From assembly GCA_002438505.1 (NCBI GenBank), contig DJPI01000001.1:1-17589 (forward strand): a stretch of 17,589 nucleotides of DNA. The letters are read 5' to 3'. A program made the translations under genes and the position numbers. The DNA is from Ruminococcaceae bacterium UBA6416 (lineage in GTDB: Bacteria > Bacillota > Clostridia > Oscillospirales > Acutalibacteraceae). Shown here one piece after another: positions 5,869-14,487 of the stretch; the first letter of the stretch is position 1; every line of letters starts with the position of its first letter. The notes beneath the pieces are model-generated. The model was not told the origin of the DNA and did no database searches. It was given only the letters and a program-made list of their open reading frames with translations.

Positions 5869-7101
5869 ATGACGCTTATGAAATTCAAACCACCGTTCAA
5901 ACACAAAAAAGACCCGTTTCCGGAAAATGTTCCGCCAAGGGTCAAAAACAGCTATTACACATTTTCAAAGGAATATCCGGCCGCAAAAATCATTAAAACA
6001 AAACACGTTAAAACAAAAAAAGAACGCACCGCCGCCTTTTTCCGCGCCGCGCTCGCCGTGCTTTGCTTTTGCGTTATTGTCTGCGTCTCGTTTTTTGCGG
6101 TGAGTCTCGGTCTGAAGTTTTCAAACAAACCGCTGCTTTCCGCAGACCCCGAATTTTCTTCAGCAGATAAAAGCAGCGAAGAAAATCTTTTTTCCTCAGA
6201 CTCAATGAAAGCGCTTTATATGCCGTATGAGCTTCTTTCAAGCCGGAAAGAGCTTTCCTCCTTCATCAGGAAGATTAACCGCAAAGACTGCAACAGCGTT
6301 GTTATTGACTTCAAAACCGAAAACGGAAAGCTTGTCTACTCCTCACAAACAGAGCTTGCCCGGCTTGGAAAATGTGCCGTTTTTGACAATGAAACGGTCA
6401 AAGATGCGTTGAGCCTTTTCAAATCCAAAAACATCAATGTTATTGCAAGATTCTTCTGCTTTGAGGATCCGGCGGCAAGCGCCGCCGAGCCGGAATACGC
6501 CGTGAAATACAAGGACACTCAGGTTCTCTGGCACGAGAATCTCTCGGAGGGCACGGGCAAAACCTGGCTCAATCCCTACTCATCCGGTGCAGTGAACTAC
6601 CTGCTTGATTTGATGAAAGAGATTTCATCACTCGGTGTAAGCGGCTTCATTCTTGAGTCGGCTTCATTTCCGAAAGGCGACATTTCGGCAGCGGGTTTCC
6701 CGGGAGAAAAGAACGCGAGCGCGCGCGCGCAAACGCTGCTTGACTTCATTCAAAAAGCAAAGCAATCTCTGCCGCAGGGCTGTTTTCTCCTGCTTTCGAT
6801 TGATGCTGACAGCCTCACAAATGAAAACGCTTCCACCTCATATGCCGACTCACTTTTAAGAAGCAGCGCAGACGGCGTTTGCCTCAACACCGCCGTCCGT
6901 CCGGAAAACTACATTGCGGACAAGAAGAGCGGCTACGCCTCCATGCTCTCCCTTTTTTCATTGTTCAGACAAAAGCAAAATGAAGCTGCGGTTTTTGCGC
7001 CCGTCATAGGCATTGATGAATACAGCAAAAAATATATCAGAGTTCTTGAGAACAGCGGTTATAAAAGCTTCATGCTATTTGATGAAAGCGGAAATTATTA
7101 A
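5869..7101 (+). CDS. Membrane-anchored DUF4015-like (putative glycoside hydrolase fold) protein
   Basis: A 410-residue protein: basic cytoplasmic N-terminus (residues 1-53), one membrane helix (about 56-82), a Ser-rich linker (about 86-112) and an extracellular domain. The domain has features of the DUF4015 TIM-barrel family: MKALYMPYELLSS, the strand NSVVIDFKTENGKLVY (142-157), NVIARFFCFED, WLNPYSSGAVNYLLDLMKEI (233-252) and GVSGFILESASFP (256-268). In typical members the last motif reads like DEIQFDYVRFP. Here Glu263 stands where the conserved aspartate lies, and neighbouring charged residues are lost, so the enzyme may be altered or inactive. The start at 5869 has GAAGGAAGG just upstream; ATG 5878 is an alternative. 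The gene lies 24 bases after the rnfA-like gene and is the last of the operon. Its substrate is unknown. Confidence 0.68.
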   Translation: MTLMKFKPPFKHKKDPFPENVPPRVKNSYYTFSKEYPAAKIIKTKHVKTKKERTAAFFRAALAVLCFCVIVCVSFFAVSLGLKFSNKPLLSADPEFSSADKSSEENLFSSDSMKALYMPYELLSSRKELSSFIRKINRKDCNSVVIDFKTENGKLVYSSQTELARLGKCAVFDNETVKDALSLFKSKNINVIARFFCFEDPAASAAEPEYAVKYKDTQVLWHENLSEGTGKTWLNPYSSGAVNYLLDLMKEISSLGVSGFILESASFPKGDISAAGFPGEKNASARAQTLLDFIQKAKQSLPQGCFLLLSIDADSLTNENASTSYADSLLRSSADGVCLNTAVRPENYIADKKSGYASMLSLFSLFRQKQNEAAVFAPVIGIDEYSKKYIRVLENSGYKSFMLFDESGNY

Positions 7102-7115
7102 GTAAATAAAGCAAA

Positions 7116-7158
7116 AAAAGCATCGGCGGCTCATGACTGAACCGCCGGTTTTTGTTTT
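7116..7158. terminator. Bidirectional Rho-independent terminator between the rnf operon and the HAD gene
   Basis: A stem of CGGCGG plus TCA (7124-7133) pairs with TGA plus CCGCCG (7138-7147), with one internal mismatch and a four-base loop. It is followed by TTTTTGTTTTG on the plus strand and preceded by seven A residues, which give a U-tract on the minus strand. It therefore serves both convergent operons. Confidence 0.88.
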
Positions 7159-7160
7159 GT

Positions 7161-7799
7161 TCATATGAGTTCAAGAATCTCCTGCGGAGCGTCAACAATA
7201 TGCTTTGCTCCGGAGGAAAGGAGGAGCTCACGGCTTCTGTAGCCCCAAGTCACACCGACCATTTCAAGCCCGGCATTTTTTGCCGTCTGGACGTCAACCT
7301 CACTGTCACCGACATAAAGAGCCTGTTCTTTTTGCACACCAAGCAGAGAGAGCGCCTTATAGACATTCGCCGGAGAGGGTTTTCTTTCACTTTCATCAGA
7401 GACGCCGAAAGCGCAGGTCAGGTGCGGAAAATACTTTTTGCAAAGACCCTTGACACCGGCATCGAGCTTATTTGAAACAACGGCAGTGCCTATTCCTTTT
7501 TCGCCGAGTGTCCGAATAAGCTCATTCACGCCGTCATACGGCGCAGTTGTATCCTCCATATGCTCAAGATAATGGCTGCGGAATTTTTCAAAGCAGGCCT
7601 TTTCGTCCGCTTCGCTCGTTCCCTTCGGAACGCTCCGGTGCATGAGCATTATAACCCCGTTTCCGATGAATGAGCGCACCTCGTCAACCGTGCGCTCCGG
7701 ATAGCCGCAGCAGCGCAAAGCAAAATTCGTGCTCGCGGCAAGGTCGGAAAGAGTGTTGAGCAGCGTTCCGTCAAGGTCAAAAATTACTGCCTTTTTCAT
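7161..7799 (-). CDS. HAD-superfamily phosphatase, phosphoglycolate phosphatase-like
   Basis: A 212-residue haloacid dehalogenase-type hydrolase of subfamily IA. Motif I is FDLDGTLLNT with nucleophile Asp8 and acid Asp10, motif II is VVSN (107-110), the motif III lysine is in the SERKPSP region (Lys140), and motif IV is YVGDSEVD (Asp165, Asp169). A helical cap lies between residues 15 and 85. Overall layout and length match Gph, which hydrolyses 2-phosphoglycolate, but many relatives act on other sugar phosphates such as beta-phosphoglucomutase substrates, so the substrate is open. The start has AGGTGA about six bases upstream, and the gene begins 11 bases after the glgP stop. It therefore likely shares the glgP transcript and could act on a sugar phosphate derived from glycogen breakdown; that link is inference. 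Confidence 0.88.
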   Translation of the reverse strand: MKKAVIFDLDGTLLNTLSDLAASTNFALRCCGYPERTVDEVRSFIGNGVIMLMHRSVPKGTSEADEKACFEKFRSHYLEHMEDTTAPYDGVNELIRTLGEKGIGTAVVSNKLDAGVKGLCKKYFPHLTCAFGVSDESERKPSPANVYKALSLLGVQKEQALYVGDSEVDVQTAKNAGLEMVGVTWGYRSRELLLSSGAKHIVDAPQEILELI

Positions 7800-7810
7800 T
7801 CTTCATCACC

Positions 7811-10216
7811 TTATTTTACAGGCTTAGTGTGCCAAATATCCCTCGCGTAGTCATTGACGGCACGGTCGGCGGCAAAGCGGCCCGCGCCCGCAATGTTGAT
7901 AAGCGACATTTTGTTCCAATGTTCCTTATCCGCCCAAAGAGTATCAATTTTCTTTTGAGCGTTTCTGTAATCAGCAAAGTCGGCAAGAACCATATACGGG
8001 TCATGGTGAATGATTGTGTTGCCAATCTCCGGGAACTGTTTCGAGCCGATTCCGTGCTGAACAAATTCAATAACGGCGCGCAGCTCGGGGTTATTGTTGA
8101 AATAATTCATTGGAACATATCCGGTGCGTTTGAGGTCATTGACCTCCGGAGTTGTCATTCCGAAAAGAATCATGTTGTCATCGCCAACGGCCTCATGAAT
8201 TTCAACATTTGCGCCGTCAAGAGTTCCAAGGGTGACGGCACCGTTGAGCATAAGCTTCATGTTTCCGGTTCCGCTCGCCTCGGTTCCCGCAAGGGAAATT
8301 TGCTCGCTGATATCGGCGGCAGGCATAAGCCTTTCCGCAGCGGTAACATTGTAATCTTCAACATAAACAATTTTGAGTCTGCCTCTGACATCCGGATCAT
8401 TGTTAACAAGGTCGGCAAGGGCAACGATAAAGCAGATAATCTTCTTCGCCATGAAATATCCGGATGCTGCCTTTGCGCCGAAAATATAAGTGTGCGGAAC
8501 ATAATTTCCGTTTGGGTTCGCCTTAATTTCAAGATATTTTGCAACAATCTGGAAGGCATTGAGGTGCTGACGTTTATATTCATGAAGGCGCTTCACCTGA
8601 ACGTCAAAGACCGAGGTCGGGTCAAGCTCAATTCCGGTTTTCTTTTTAATGAGAGCGGCAAAGTTTTCCTTGTTATGAAGCTTAACTTTTCCGAGCGCTT
8701 CAAGAACAGCCTTGTCATTCTGATATTCATTAAGCTTGGAAAGCTCCGCGGCATTGGTGACAAAGCCTTTGCCGATAAGACCTTCAATGAGCTTTGAAAG
8801 CTCCGGATTGGCCTGACAGAGCCAGCGGCGGTGAGCAATTCCGTTTGTTACATTGGTGAATTTTTCCGGTGTAAGCTTATAATACTCATGAAAAAGCGAA
8901 TCTTTAAGAATCTGGCTGTGGAGGGCGGAAACGCCGTTGACGCTGTGGCAGGAAATAACGCAAAGGTTCGCCATTCTGACAACGCCGCCGGATATTACGG
9001 CGAGCTCTTCAACCTTGCCTGCGTCATGGGTCATTTCCCAGATGTGGGCGCGGTATCTGTTGTCAATTTCTTTTATAATTTGATAAATACGCGGAAGAAG
9101 CGACTGAATGAGGCTTTCCGGCCAGCACTCAAGAGCCTCTTTCATTACGGTGTGGTTTGTGTATGCACACGTTGCGGTGACAATTTTCCACGCATCATCC
9201 CAGCCGTAGCCGCATTCATCGAGCATAATACGCATGAGTTCGGGAATTGAAAGGGTCGGATGAGTATCGTTGATGTGAACGGCGTTCTTTTCCGCAAAGT
9301 TCTCCATCGTTGAATAGTGGCGCAGGTGCCTTTTGACAATATCCTGAATCGAGGCAGAAACAAGGAAATACTGCTGCTTGAGGCGCAGGCTCTTTCCCTC
9401 CGGGTGGTTGTCAGAGGGGTAAAGAATCTTGCTGATAACCTCGGCCATTGCGGCCTGTTCCATCGCCTTCATATACTGACCCTGGTCAAAAAGGTGCATA
9501 TCAAGCGAGGGCGCTTTGCTCTTCCAGAGGCGCAGGATGCTGTAACCGTTTCCGCCGTTGCCGGAAACGAACATATCATATGGCATGGCAGTGATTTTTG
9601 TGTCTCCGGTAATTTCAACCGAATGATACTGATTATCCCAGTTGTCGTTAACCTGACCGCCAAAGCTGACCTCAACGGACTCCTGTTCGTGCGGAACAAG
9701 CCAGACCTCACCGCCGGGAAGCCAGAAATCCGGAAGCTCGGTCTGCCAACCGTCAACAAGTCTTTGCTTGAAAATTCCGCATTCATAAAGGATGCAATAG
9801 CCCATTCCGTTATAGCCCTGAGTTGCAAGGCCGTCAAGATAGCAGGCCGCAAGACGGCCGAGACCGCCGTTTCCGAGTCCCGCGTCAGGTTCGCAGTCAT
9901 AGAGCTTGTCAAGGTTTATATCAAAATCCTTGAGCGCCGAGGCAAAAGTATTCGTCAGCCCAAGATTAAAAAGGTTATTTTTAAGCGAGCGTCCCATGAG
10001 AAATTCCATGCTGAGGTAATAGATTTTTTTGGAATCGGACTGTTCAGCCTTTTTGCGGAATTCGCGCACGCCCTCATGCATAAGATCGCGGACAATGAGA
10101 GCAACCGCTTTATAATACTGTTCATCGGTCGCTTCATGAACACCGACGCCGAAATAATGGGAAAGCTTTCCCGATATAAGCTCCTTCGCTTGAGCCTTTG
10201 TGAGAGAGTATTTCAT
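7811..10216 (-). CDS. glgP: Glycogen/starch/alpha-glucan phosphorylase
   Basis: Releases glucose-1-phosphate from the non-reducing ends of glycogen or maltodextrins using inorganic phosphate and pyridoxal phosphate. The 801-residue length is typical of the GT35 family. Motifs include YLSMEFLMGRSL (67-78), GLGNGGLGRLAACYLDGLAT (113-132), the HINDTHPTLSIPELMR block, VQVKRLHEYKRQ, and the PLP-binding GTGNMKLMLNGA with Lys654. The ATG at 10214-10216 follows GGAGG with a six-base gap. It has its own promoter and is followed closely by the HAD phosphatase. No glycogen synthesis genes are nearby, so it seems to be expressed separately from any glg operon. The long open frames on the opposite strand here are coding-strand shadows. 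Confidence 0.97.
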   Translation of the reverse strand: MKYSLTKAQAKELISGKLSHYFGVGVHEATDEQYYKAVALIVRDLMHEGVREFRKKAEQSDSKKIYYLSMEFLMGRSLKNNLFNLGLTNTFASALKDFDINLDKLYDCEPDAGLGNGGLGRLAACYLDGLATQGYNGMGYCILYECGIFKQRLVDGWQTELPDFWLPGGEVWLVPHEQESVEVSFGGQVNDNWDNQYHSVEITGDTKITAMPYDMFVSGNGGNGYSILRLWKSKAPSLDMHLFDQGQYMKAMEQAAMAEVISKILYPSDNHPEGKSLRLKQQYFLVSASIQDIVKRHLRHYSTMENFAEKNAVHINDTHPTLSIPELMRIMLDECGYGWDDAWKIVTATCAYTNHTVMKEALECWPESLIQSLLPRIYQIIKEIDNRYRAHIWEMTHDAGKVEELAVISGGVVRMANLCVISCHSVNGVSALHSQILKDSLFHEYYKLTPEKFTNVTNGIAHRRWLCQANPELSKLIEGLIGKGFVTNAAELSKLNEYQNDKAVLEALGKVKLHNKENFAALIKKKTGIELDPTSVFDVQVKRLHEYKRQHLNAFQIVAKYLEIKANPNGNYVPHTYIFGAKAASGYFMAKKIICFIVALADLVNNDPDVRGRLKIVYVEDYNVTAAERLMPAADISEQISLAGTEASGTGNMKLMLNGAVTLGTLDGANVEIHEAVGDDNMILFGMTTPEVNDLKRTGYVPMNYFNNNPELRAVIEFVQHGIGSKQFPEIGNTIIHHDPYMVLADFADYRNAQKKIDTLWADKEHWNKMSLINIAGAGRFAADRAVNDYARDIWHTKPVK

Positions 10217-10272
10217 ACAAAACCTCCAAAATTAATAAAAAACCCGCCTTAATTAACACTACTCTGTTGTAT

Positions 10273-10301
10273 ATTTTATACTAAAAACACCCAGATTTCA
10301 A
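10273..10301 (-). promoter_or_regulatory. Sigma-A-type promoter for glgP
   Basis: On the minus strand TTGAAA (10296-10301) and TAAAAT (10273-10278) are separated by 17 bases, about 57 bases upstream of the ATG. Just upstream of the -35 box is an inverted repeat, GAAGAA and TTCTTC around three A residues (10312-10326), a possible regulator site. This promoter and the asnB terminator are the only signals I see in the 304-base gap between asnB and glgP. Confidence 0.7.
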
Positions 10302-10398
10302 GGGGTAATGAGAAGAAAAATTCTTCCGCTCATATTTTTGTTCAAACACAACATAAATCAGCTAAAGACACTGTTAAAATGAATGAAATTTGCATTCC

Positions 10399-10444
10399 AA
10401 AACGCAAAACAAACGCCGACCGGGCGCTGTGTAAACCCGATCGG
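10399..10444 (-). terminator. Rho-independent terminator of the glnN-asnB operon
   Basis: On the minus strand CCGATCGGG (10436-10444) pairs with CCCGGTCGG (10416-10424) with one G-U pair and an 11-base loop. A T-rich run containing TTTG, TTTT and TTTTGG follows. It sits about 76 bases after the asnB stop, before the glgP promoter. Confidence 0.75.
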
Positions 10445-10520
10445 TGTTTGATATTACAAGTCGGCAGTGCCGGTTGTAAGCATATTTTAAGCCGTTGCAA
10501 GAGCGATGTGAAGAGTGGCA

Positions 10521-12101
10521 TCACTTTCCGCTGTCTCCATAGTTTGAAAGGACACGCGCAGAGGGGTCATTGACGTTGCACCCCTTCCAGTTCTTGTTCG
10601 GCATCCAGAAGTCTTTAACCATTCTTGCCTGGCCGGGATAATACTTTTCAAAAAGCTCGCGGTAAAGCAAGGACTCCTTTGTGAACGGAGTGGCGAATGT
10701 ATATTTCTTAATCTTTTCTTTGAACTCTTCATCGGTATAGGTTTCTTCCGCATATTTTTTGAGGTCATCAACCATTGAGTGACCAACAGCATCGGAAAAC
10801 GCCGCCTTTTCGCGCATAAGAATATCGTGCGGAAGCCAGTCGCCCTCAAAAGCGTGGCGCAAAAGGAACTTGCCTTTGTTATATTTGTTCATCTTGATTT
10901 CAGGATCGAGTGCCATAACATAGCGAACAAAGTCAAGGTCACCAAAAGGTACCCTCGCCTCAAGCGAGTTGACGGAAATGCAGCGGTCGGCGCGCAGAAC
11001 GTCATACATATAAAGCTCATGAACGCGCTTCTGTGCCTCTTTCTGGAATTCCTCCGCCGAGGGCGCAAAGTCAGTGTATTTATATCCGAACAGCTCGTCT
11101 GAAACCTCACCGGTGAGAAGAACACGCAAATCGGTGTTCTCATGGATATACTTGCAAACAAGATACATTCCGATTGAAGCGCGGATTGTTGTGATATCAT
11201 AAGTTCCGAGCAAGGCCACAACCTGCGGCAAGGCCTCAATAACATCCTTCTCGGTGATGATGACCTCGGTGTGGTCGGCGCCGATATAATCGGCAACCTC
11301 TTTTGCATACTTGAGGTCGATTGCATCGGTGCTCATTCCGATTGCAAAGGTTTTGATTTTTTCCTTTGAAAGCTTTGCTGCAACACTGCAAACGAGTGAG
11401 GAATCAAGACCGCCGGAAAGCAGAAAGCCAACGGGAACATCGGAATCAAGGCGTTTTTCAATTCCGGCAACAAGCTTTTCTCGGATATTTTTGCACGCGG
11501 TTTCAACATCGTCATAAATAACCTTTTGCGGAACGCTGATGTCACAATAGCAAGTGAATTTTCCGTCCTTATAATAATGGCCGGGCGGAAAAGGCATTAT
11601 CTCACCGCAAAGACCGACAAGGTTTTTCGCCTCACTTGCAAAAAGCATTTTTCCGTCTTTATCAAGTCCGTAAAACAACGGTCTGATTCCGATAGGGTCA
11701 CGCGCCGCAATATATTCATGGGTTTTTCCGTCATAAATTATGAGAGCAAACTCCGCATCAAGCTTTTTGAACATATCCGTTCCGTATTCCTCATAAAGCG
11801 GCAAAAGCAGCTCACAGTCGGAATTGCTGACAAAGGTATAGCCCTTTTCAATAAGCTCATTTTTGAGCTTTCTGAAGCCATAAAGCTCACCGTTGCAGAC
11901 AACAAAATTTCCGTTTTTTTCAAAGGGCTGCATTCCGCTCTCATCAATGCCCATAATTGCAAGGCGATGGAAACCGAGGAAGCCCTTTCCCGTGTTTATC
12001 ACACGGGACATATCAGGGCCTCTGGACTTTGTTTTTTCAAAGCCCTTTTCAAATTCTTCAAGCGGCAGCGTTTCGCCGCAGTATCCCATTATTGAACACA
12101 T
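10521..12101 (-). CDS. asnB: Asparagine synthase (glutamine-hydrolysing)
   Basis: Makes asparagine from aspartate, ATP and glutamine. The 526-residue protein has the N-terminal class II glutaminase domain: catalytic Cys2 exposed after Met removal, RGPD at 27-30, FHRLAIM, and CNGELYGF around 69-76. The C-terminal synthetase domain follows, with the PP-loop SGGLDSSLV (229-237), later LLTGEVSDELFGYKYTD and LEARVPFGD. All key motifs look intact. ATG 12099-12101 follows AAAGGTGG at nine bases, and the gene starts 17 bases after the glnN stop. The operon partner supplies glutamine, the amide donor. Length and ending (DPSAR) are normal for bacterial AsnB. Confidence 0.97.
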   Translation of the reverse strand: MCSIMGYCGETLPLEEFEKGFEKTKSRGPDMSRVINTGKGFLGFHRLAIMGIDESGMQPFEKNGNFVVCNGELYGFRKLKNELIEKGYTFVSNSDCELLLPLYEEYGTDMFKKLDAEFALIIYDGKTHEYIAARDPIGIRPLFYGLDKDGKMLFASEAKNLVGLCGEIMPFPPGHYYKDGKFTCYCDISVPQKVIYDDVETACKNIREKLVAGIEKRLDSDVPVGFLLSGGLDSSLVCSVAAKLSKEKIKTFAIGMSTDAIDLKYAKEVADYIGADHTEVIITEKDVIEALPQVVALLGTYDITTIRASIGMYLVCKYIHENTDLRVLLTGEVSDELFGYKYTDFAPSAEEFQKEAQKRVHELYMYDVLRADRCISVNSLEARVPFGDLDFVRYVMALDPEIKMNKYNKGKFLLRHAFEGDWLPHDILMREKAAFSDAVGHSMVDDLKKYAEETYTDEEFKEKIKKYTFATPFTKESLLYRELFEKYYPGQARMVKDFWMPNKNWKGCNVNDPSARVLSNYGDSGK

Positions 12102-12117
12102 TGGGAATAACCACCTT

Positions 12118-14208
12118 TCATCTTACGGAGAAAAGCAGCTCACCGTATGAGGGATACGGCCACTTCTCCTTCGGTGCAATCGTTTCAATTTCATCAACAG
12201 AGATTCTCAAAACTCTCATATCGTCAAGAATCTTTGTCTTATAGAAATCTGCAAGCTCCGTGAAGCTTTCAATGGACTTTGAGGAAAGAAGGTCATCTTC
12301 AAGCTTTCTGACCGCTCTGTATGCCGCGCCCATGAGAGCCGAAACACTCTTGACCGTCTCTTTTTCATAGGTGCAGTCCGCCTCAGGCATAAAGGCCGCT
12401 TTCTTTGACGCGCCATCGGCAAGCTCGCAGGAGAAACCGCTCATTGCCGGAAGAATGTCCTTTCTCACCATGTCAAGCATTGTGAGTGCTTCAATATTGA
12501 TAACCTTGCAGTAGTTTTCAAGGCGAACCTCATGACGCGCCGTAATTTCCGGAACGGTGAGAACCTTATGGTCGGTGAAGAGCTTGACGTTTTTAACATC
12601 AAGCATATGGGCAAGAGCGTCCGGAGTGGTCTTGAGGTTTTTGAGTCCGCGTCTTTCCGCCTCGGCAATCCAGGAATCATCATAACCGTCTCCGTTGAAG
12701 ATGATGCGCTTATGCTCCTTTATCGTTCTCTTAATGAGATCATGAAGAGCACCTTCAAAGTCTTTTGCACCCTCAAGCTCATCTGCAAACTGCTTGAGCT
12801 CTTCTGCAACGGAAGTGTTGAGAACGGTGTTTGCGCAGGAAATTGACGATGCCGAACCAAGCATACGGAATTCAAACTTGTTGCCGGTGAAAGCAAAGGG
12901 GCTTGTTCTGTTTCTGTCGGTGGTATCCTTCGGAAATTTCGGAAGAGTGTGAACGCCGATTTTCATCAGCTCCTTCTGTCTCGGGTCAAAATGCTCGTCC
13001 TTCTCAATGGCATCAAGAATTTCCGAAAGGTCGCTGCCAAGGAACATTGAAACGATTGCCGGAGGTGCCTCGTTCGCTCCGAGTCTATGGTCATTTCCGG
13101 CAGAGGCAACGGAAATTCTCAAAAGCTCCTGATATTCATCAACAGCCTTGATAACGGCGCAAAGGAAAAGCAGAAACTGCGCGTTTTCATAAGGCGTTTC
13201 ACCCGGCTCAAGGAGGTTGACTCCCGTGTCGGTTGAAATTGACCAGTTGTTATGCTTTCCGCTTCCGTTAACACCGGCGAACGGCTTTTCATGAAGCAGA
13301 CAAACCATGCCGTGCTTTTTTGCAACCTTCTGCATAATTTCCATTGTGAGCTGGTTATGGTCAGCGGCAATGTTTGTTGTTGTGAAGATGGGTGCCATCT
13401 CGTGCTGAGCCGGAGCAACCTCGTTATGCTCGGTCTTTGCAAGAACGCCAACCTTCCAAAGCTCCTCGTTGAGGTCTTTCATGTATTCTGCAACACGGGG
13501 CTTTATGGCGCCGAAATAGTGGTCATCAAGCTCCTGTCCCTTCGGTGCACGGGCGCCGAAAAGGGTTCTGCCGGTATAAATAAGATCCTTACGCTTGTTA
13601 TATGCTTTCTCATCAACAAGGAAGTATTCCTGCTCGGGGCCAACGGTTGTTTTGACTGACTTGACATCATCGTTTCCAAAAAGCTTCAGAACGCGCAGCG
13701 CCTGACGGTTGATTGCTTCCATTGAACGCAGAAGCGCGGTTTTCTGGTCGAGAGCCTCGCCGCCGTATGAGCAGAAAACGGTTGGAATGCAGAGCACGCC
13801 GTCCTTAATGAAAGCATAGCTTGTTGCGTCCCATGCGGTATAGCCTCTTGCCTCAAAGGTTGCGCGCAGACCGCCTGAGGGGAATGAGGAAGCGTCCGGT
13901 TCACCCTTGATAAGTTCCTTTCCGGAGAATTCCATTATGACCTTTCCGTTTTTCGGAGAAATAAAGCTGTCATGCTTTTCGGCTGTAACGCCGGTCATCG
14001 GCTGGAACCAATGGGTAAAATGGGTTGCACCCTTTTCAATCGCCCAATCCTTCATTGCGTTTGCAACAACATTGGCAACTCCGATTTCAAGATGCTTTCC
14101 GTCCTTTATTGTTTTCTGAAGAATTTTATAGGTATCCTTGGGCAATCTTGCTTCCATTGCCGCATCATCAAACACCATTGAGCCGAAGATTTCCGTTACG
14201 CTTTTCAT
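12118..14208 (-). CDS. glnN: Glutamine synthetase type III
   Basis: ATP-dependent ligation of ammonia to glutamate, the main entry of ammonia at low nitrogen. The 696-residue size is diagnostic of GSIII, a dodecamer found in Bacteroidetes, cyanobacteria and many Clostridia, and distinct from the shorter GlnA. Motifs: HWFQPMTGVTAEKHDSF (66-82), FPSGGLRATFEARGYTAWD, TVGPEQEYFL with metal-binding glutamates (about 188-197), EHNEVAPAQHE (260-270) and the NGSGKHNNWS ammonia/glutamate loop (314-323). GSIII lacks the adenylylation site of GSI, so control is expected at transcription or by effectors. ATG 14206-14208 follows AAGGAAG at about nine bases. Upstream lie a strong promoter and a structured leader that probably regulate both this gene and asnB. 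Confidence 0.97.
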   Translation of the reverse strand: MKSVTEIFGSMVFDDAAMEARLPKDTYKILQKTIKDGKHLEIGVANVVANAMKDWAIEKGATHFTHWFQPMTGVTAEKHDSFISPKNGKVIMEFSGKELIKGEPDASSFPSGGLRATFEARGYTAWDATSYAFIKDGVLCIPTVFCSYGGEALDQKTALLRSMEAINRQALRVLKLFGNDDVKSVKTTVGPEQEYFLVDEKAYNKRKDLIYTGRTLFGARAPKGQELDDHYFGAIKPRVAEYMKDLNEELWKVGVLAKTEHNEVAPAQHEMAPIFTTTNIAADHNQLTMEIMQKVAKKHGMVCLLHEKPFAGVNGSGKHNNWSISTDTGVNLLEPGETPYENAQFLLFLCAVIKAVDEYQELLRISVASAGNDHRLGANEAPPAIVSMFLGSDLSEILDAIEKDEHFDPRQKELMKIGVHTLPKFPKDTTDRNRTSPFAFTGNKFEFRMLGSASSISCANTVLNTSVAEELKQFADELEGAKDFEGALHDLIKRTIKEHKRIIFNGDGYDDSWIAEAERRGLKNLKTTPDALAHMLDVKNVKLFTDHKVLTVPEITARHEVRLENYCKVINIEALTMLDMVRKDILPAMSGFSCELADGASKKAAFMPEADCTYEKETVKSVSALMGAAYRAVRKLEDDLLSSKSIESFTELADFYKTKILDDMRVLRISVDEIETIAPKEKWPYPSYGELLFSVR

Positions 14209-14358
14209 TGCTAAAAACTTCCTTTCCGATAATAAAAGAGCGACAGGGAGACACGCAGAAAACTGCGCGACGTCCTTGTCGCTGTTTTTTTACAAATTAA
14301 ATTTAAAGACAAAACCGCAGACAACTCCCATTGTCCGCGGCTCCCTTGTCGCTTTATG
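14209..14358 (-). promoter_or_regulatory. Structured glnN leader with attenuator-like hairpin and repeated pairing elements
   Basis: About 150 bases lie between the predicted transcription start and the glnN ATG. Near the 5' end is a ten-base-pair hairpin (14315-14340, one G-U pair, six-base loop) followed by TTTTGTCTTT, the form of an intrinsic terminator. Three imperfect copies of GCGACAAGGGAG occur: 14341-14353, 14325-14338 (forming one arm and the loop of that hairpin) and 14274-14283. Near the ribosome site, CTCCCTGTCGCT (14239-14250) is complementary to all three, best to the first. A CGCAG/CTGCG hairpin with a four-base loop lies at 14254-14267. This arrangement suggests attenuation or translational control. 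It does not match any riboswitch class I know, and the loop does not fit the ANTAR hexaloop consensus (A1, G4) at its first position. Confidence 0.6.
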
Positions 14359-14364
14359 TTGTGT

Positions 14365-14393
14365 ATTCTACCACCGGGATTTTTGTTTGTCAA
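14365..14393 (-). promoter_or_regulatory. Strong sigma-A-type promoter for glnN-asnB
   Basis: On the minus strand TTGACA (14388-14393), a 17-base spacer and TAGAAT (14365-14370) form a near-consensus promoter. It is the only good candidate upstream of glnN. Confidence 0.88.
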
Positions 14394-14487
14394 GGGTTTT
14401 TGAAAATTTTTCAAAAGTTTTTTCACGGTTCTCAAAGGAACTGTCAGCGCCTGCCTGATTCTGTACGGTGTAAAAATAACCGGCGCA

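Noticed and set aside
6715..6730. Run of alternating GC dinucleotides (GC x6) that could form Z-DNA
   Set aside because: It lies inside the DUF4015-like coding frame, encodes an ordinary Ala-Ser-Ala-Arg-Ala stretch, and has no sign of a regulatory role.
7829..10252. Long open frames on the plus strand opposite glgP (about 320, 140 and 310 codons)
   Set aside because: The minus strand carries a full, highly conserved glycogen phosphorylase. The plus-strand frames have no ribosome sites or recognisable domains and mirror its codon pattern.
14209..14358. glnN leader as a known glutamine riboswitch
   Set aside because: I see none of the conserved core sequences of the cyanobacterial glnA or downstream-peptide classes, so only an unclassified leader is reported.
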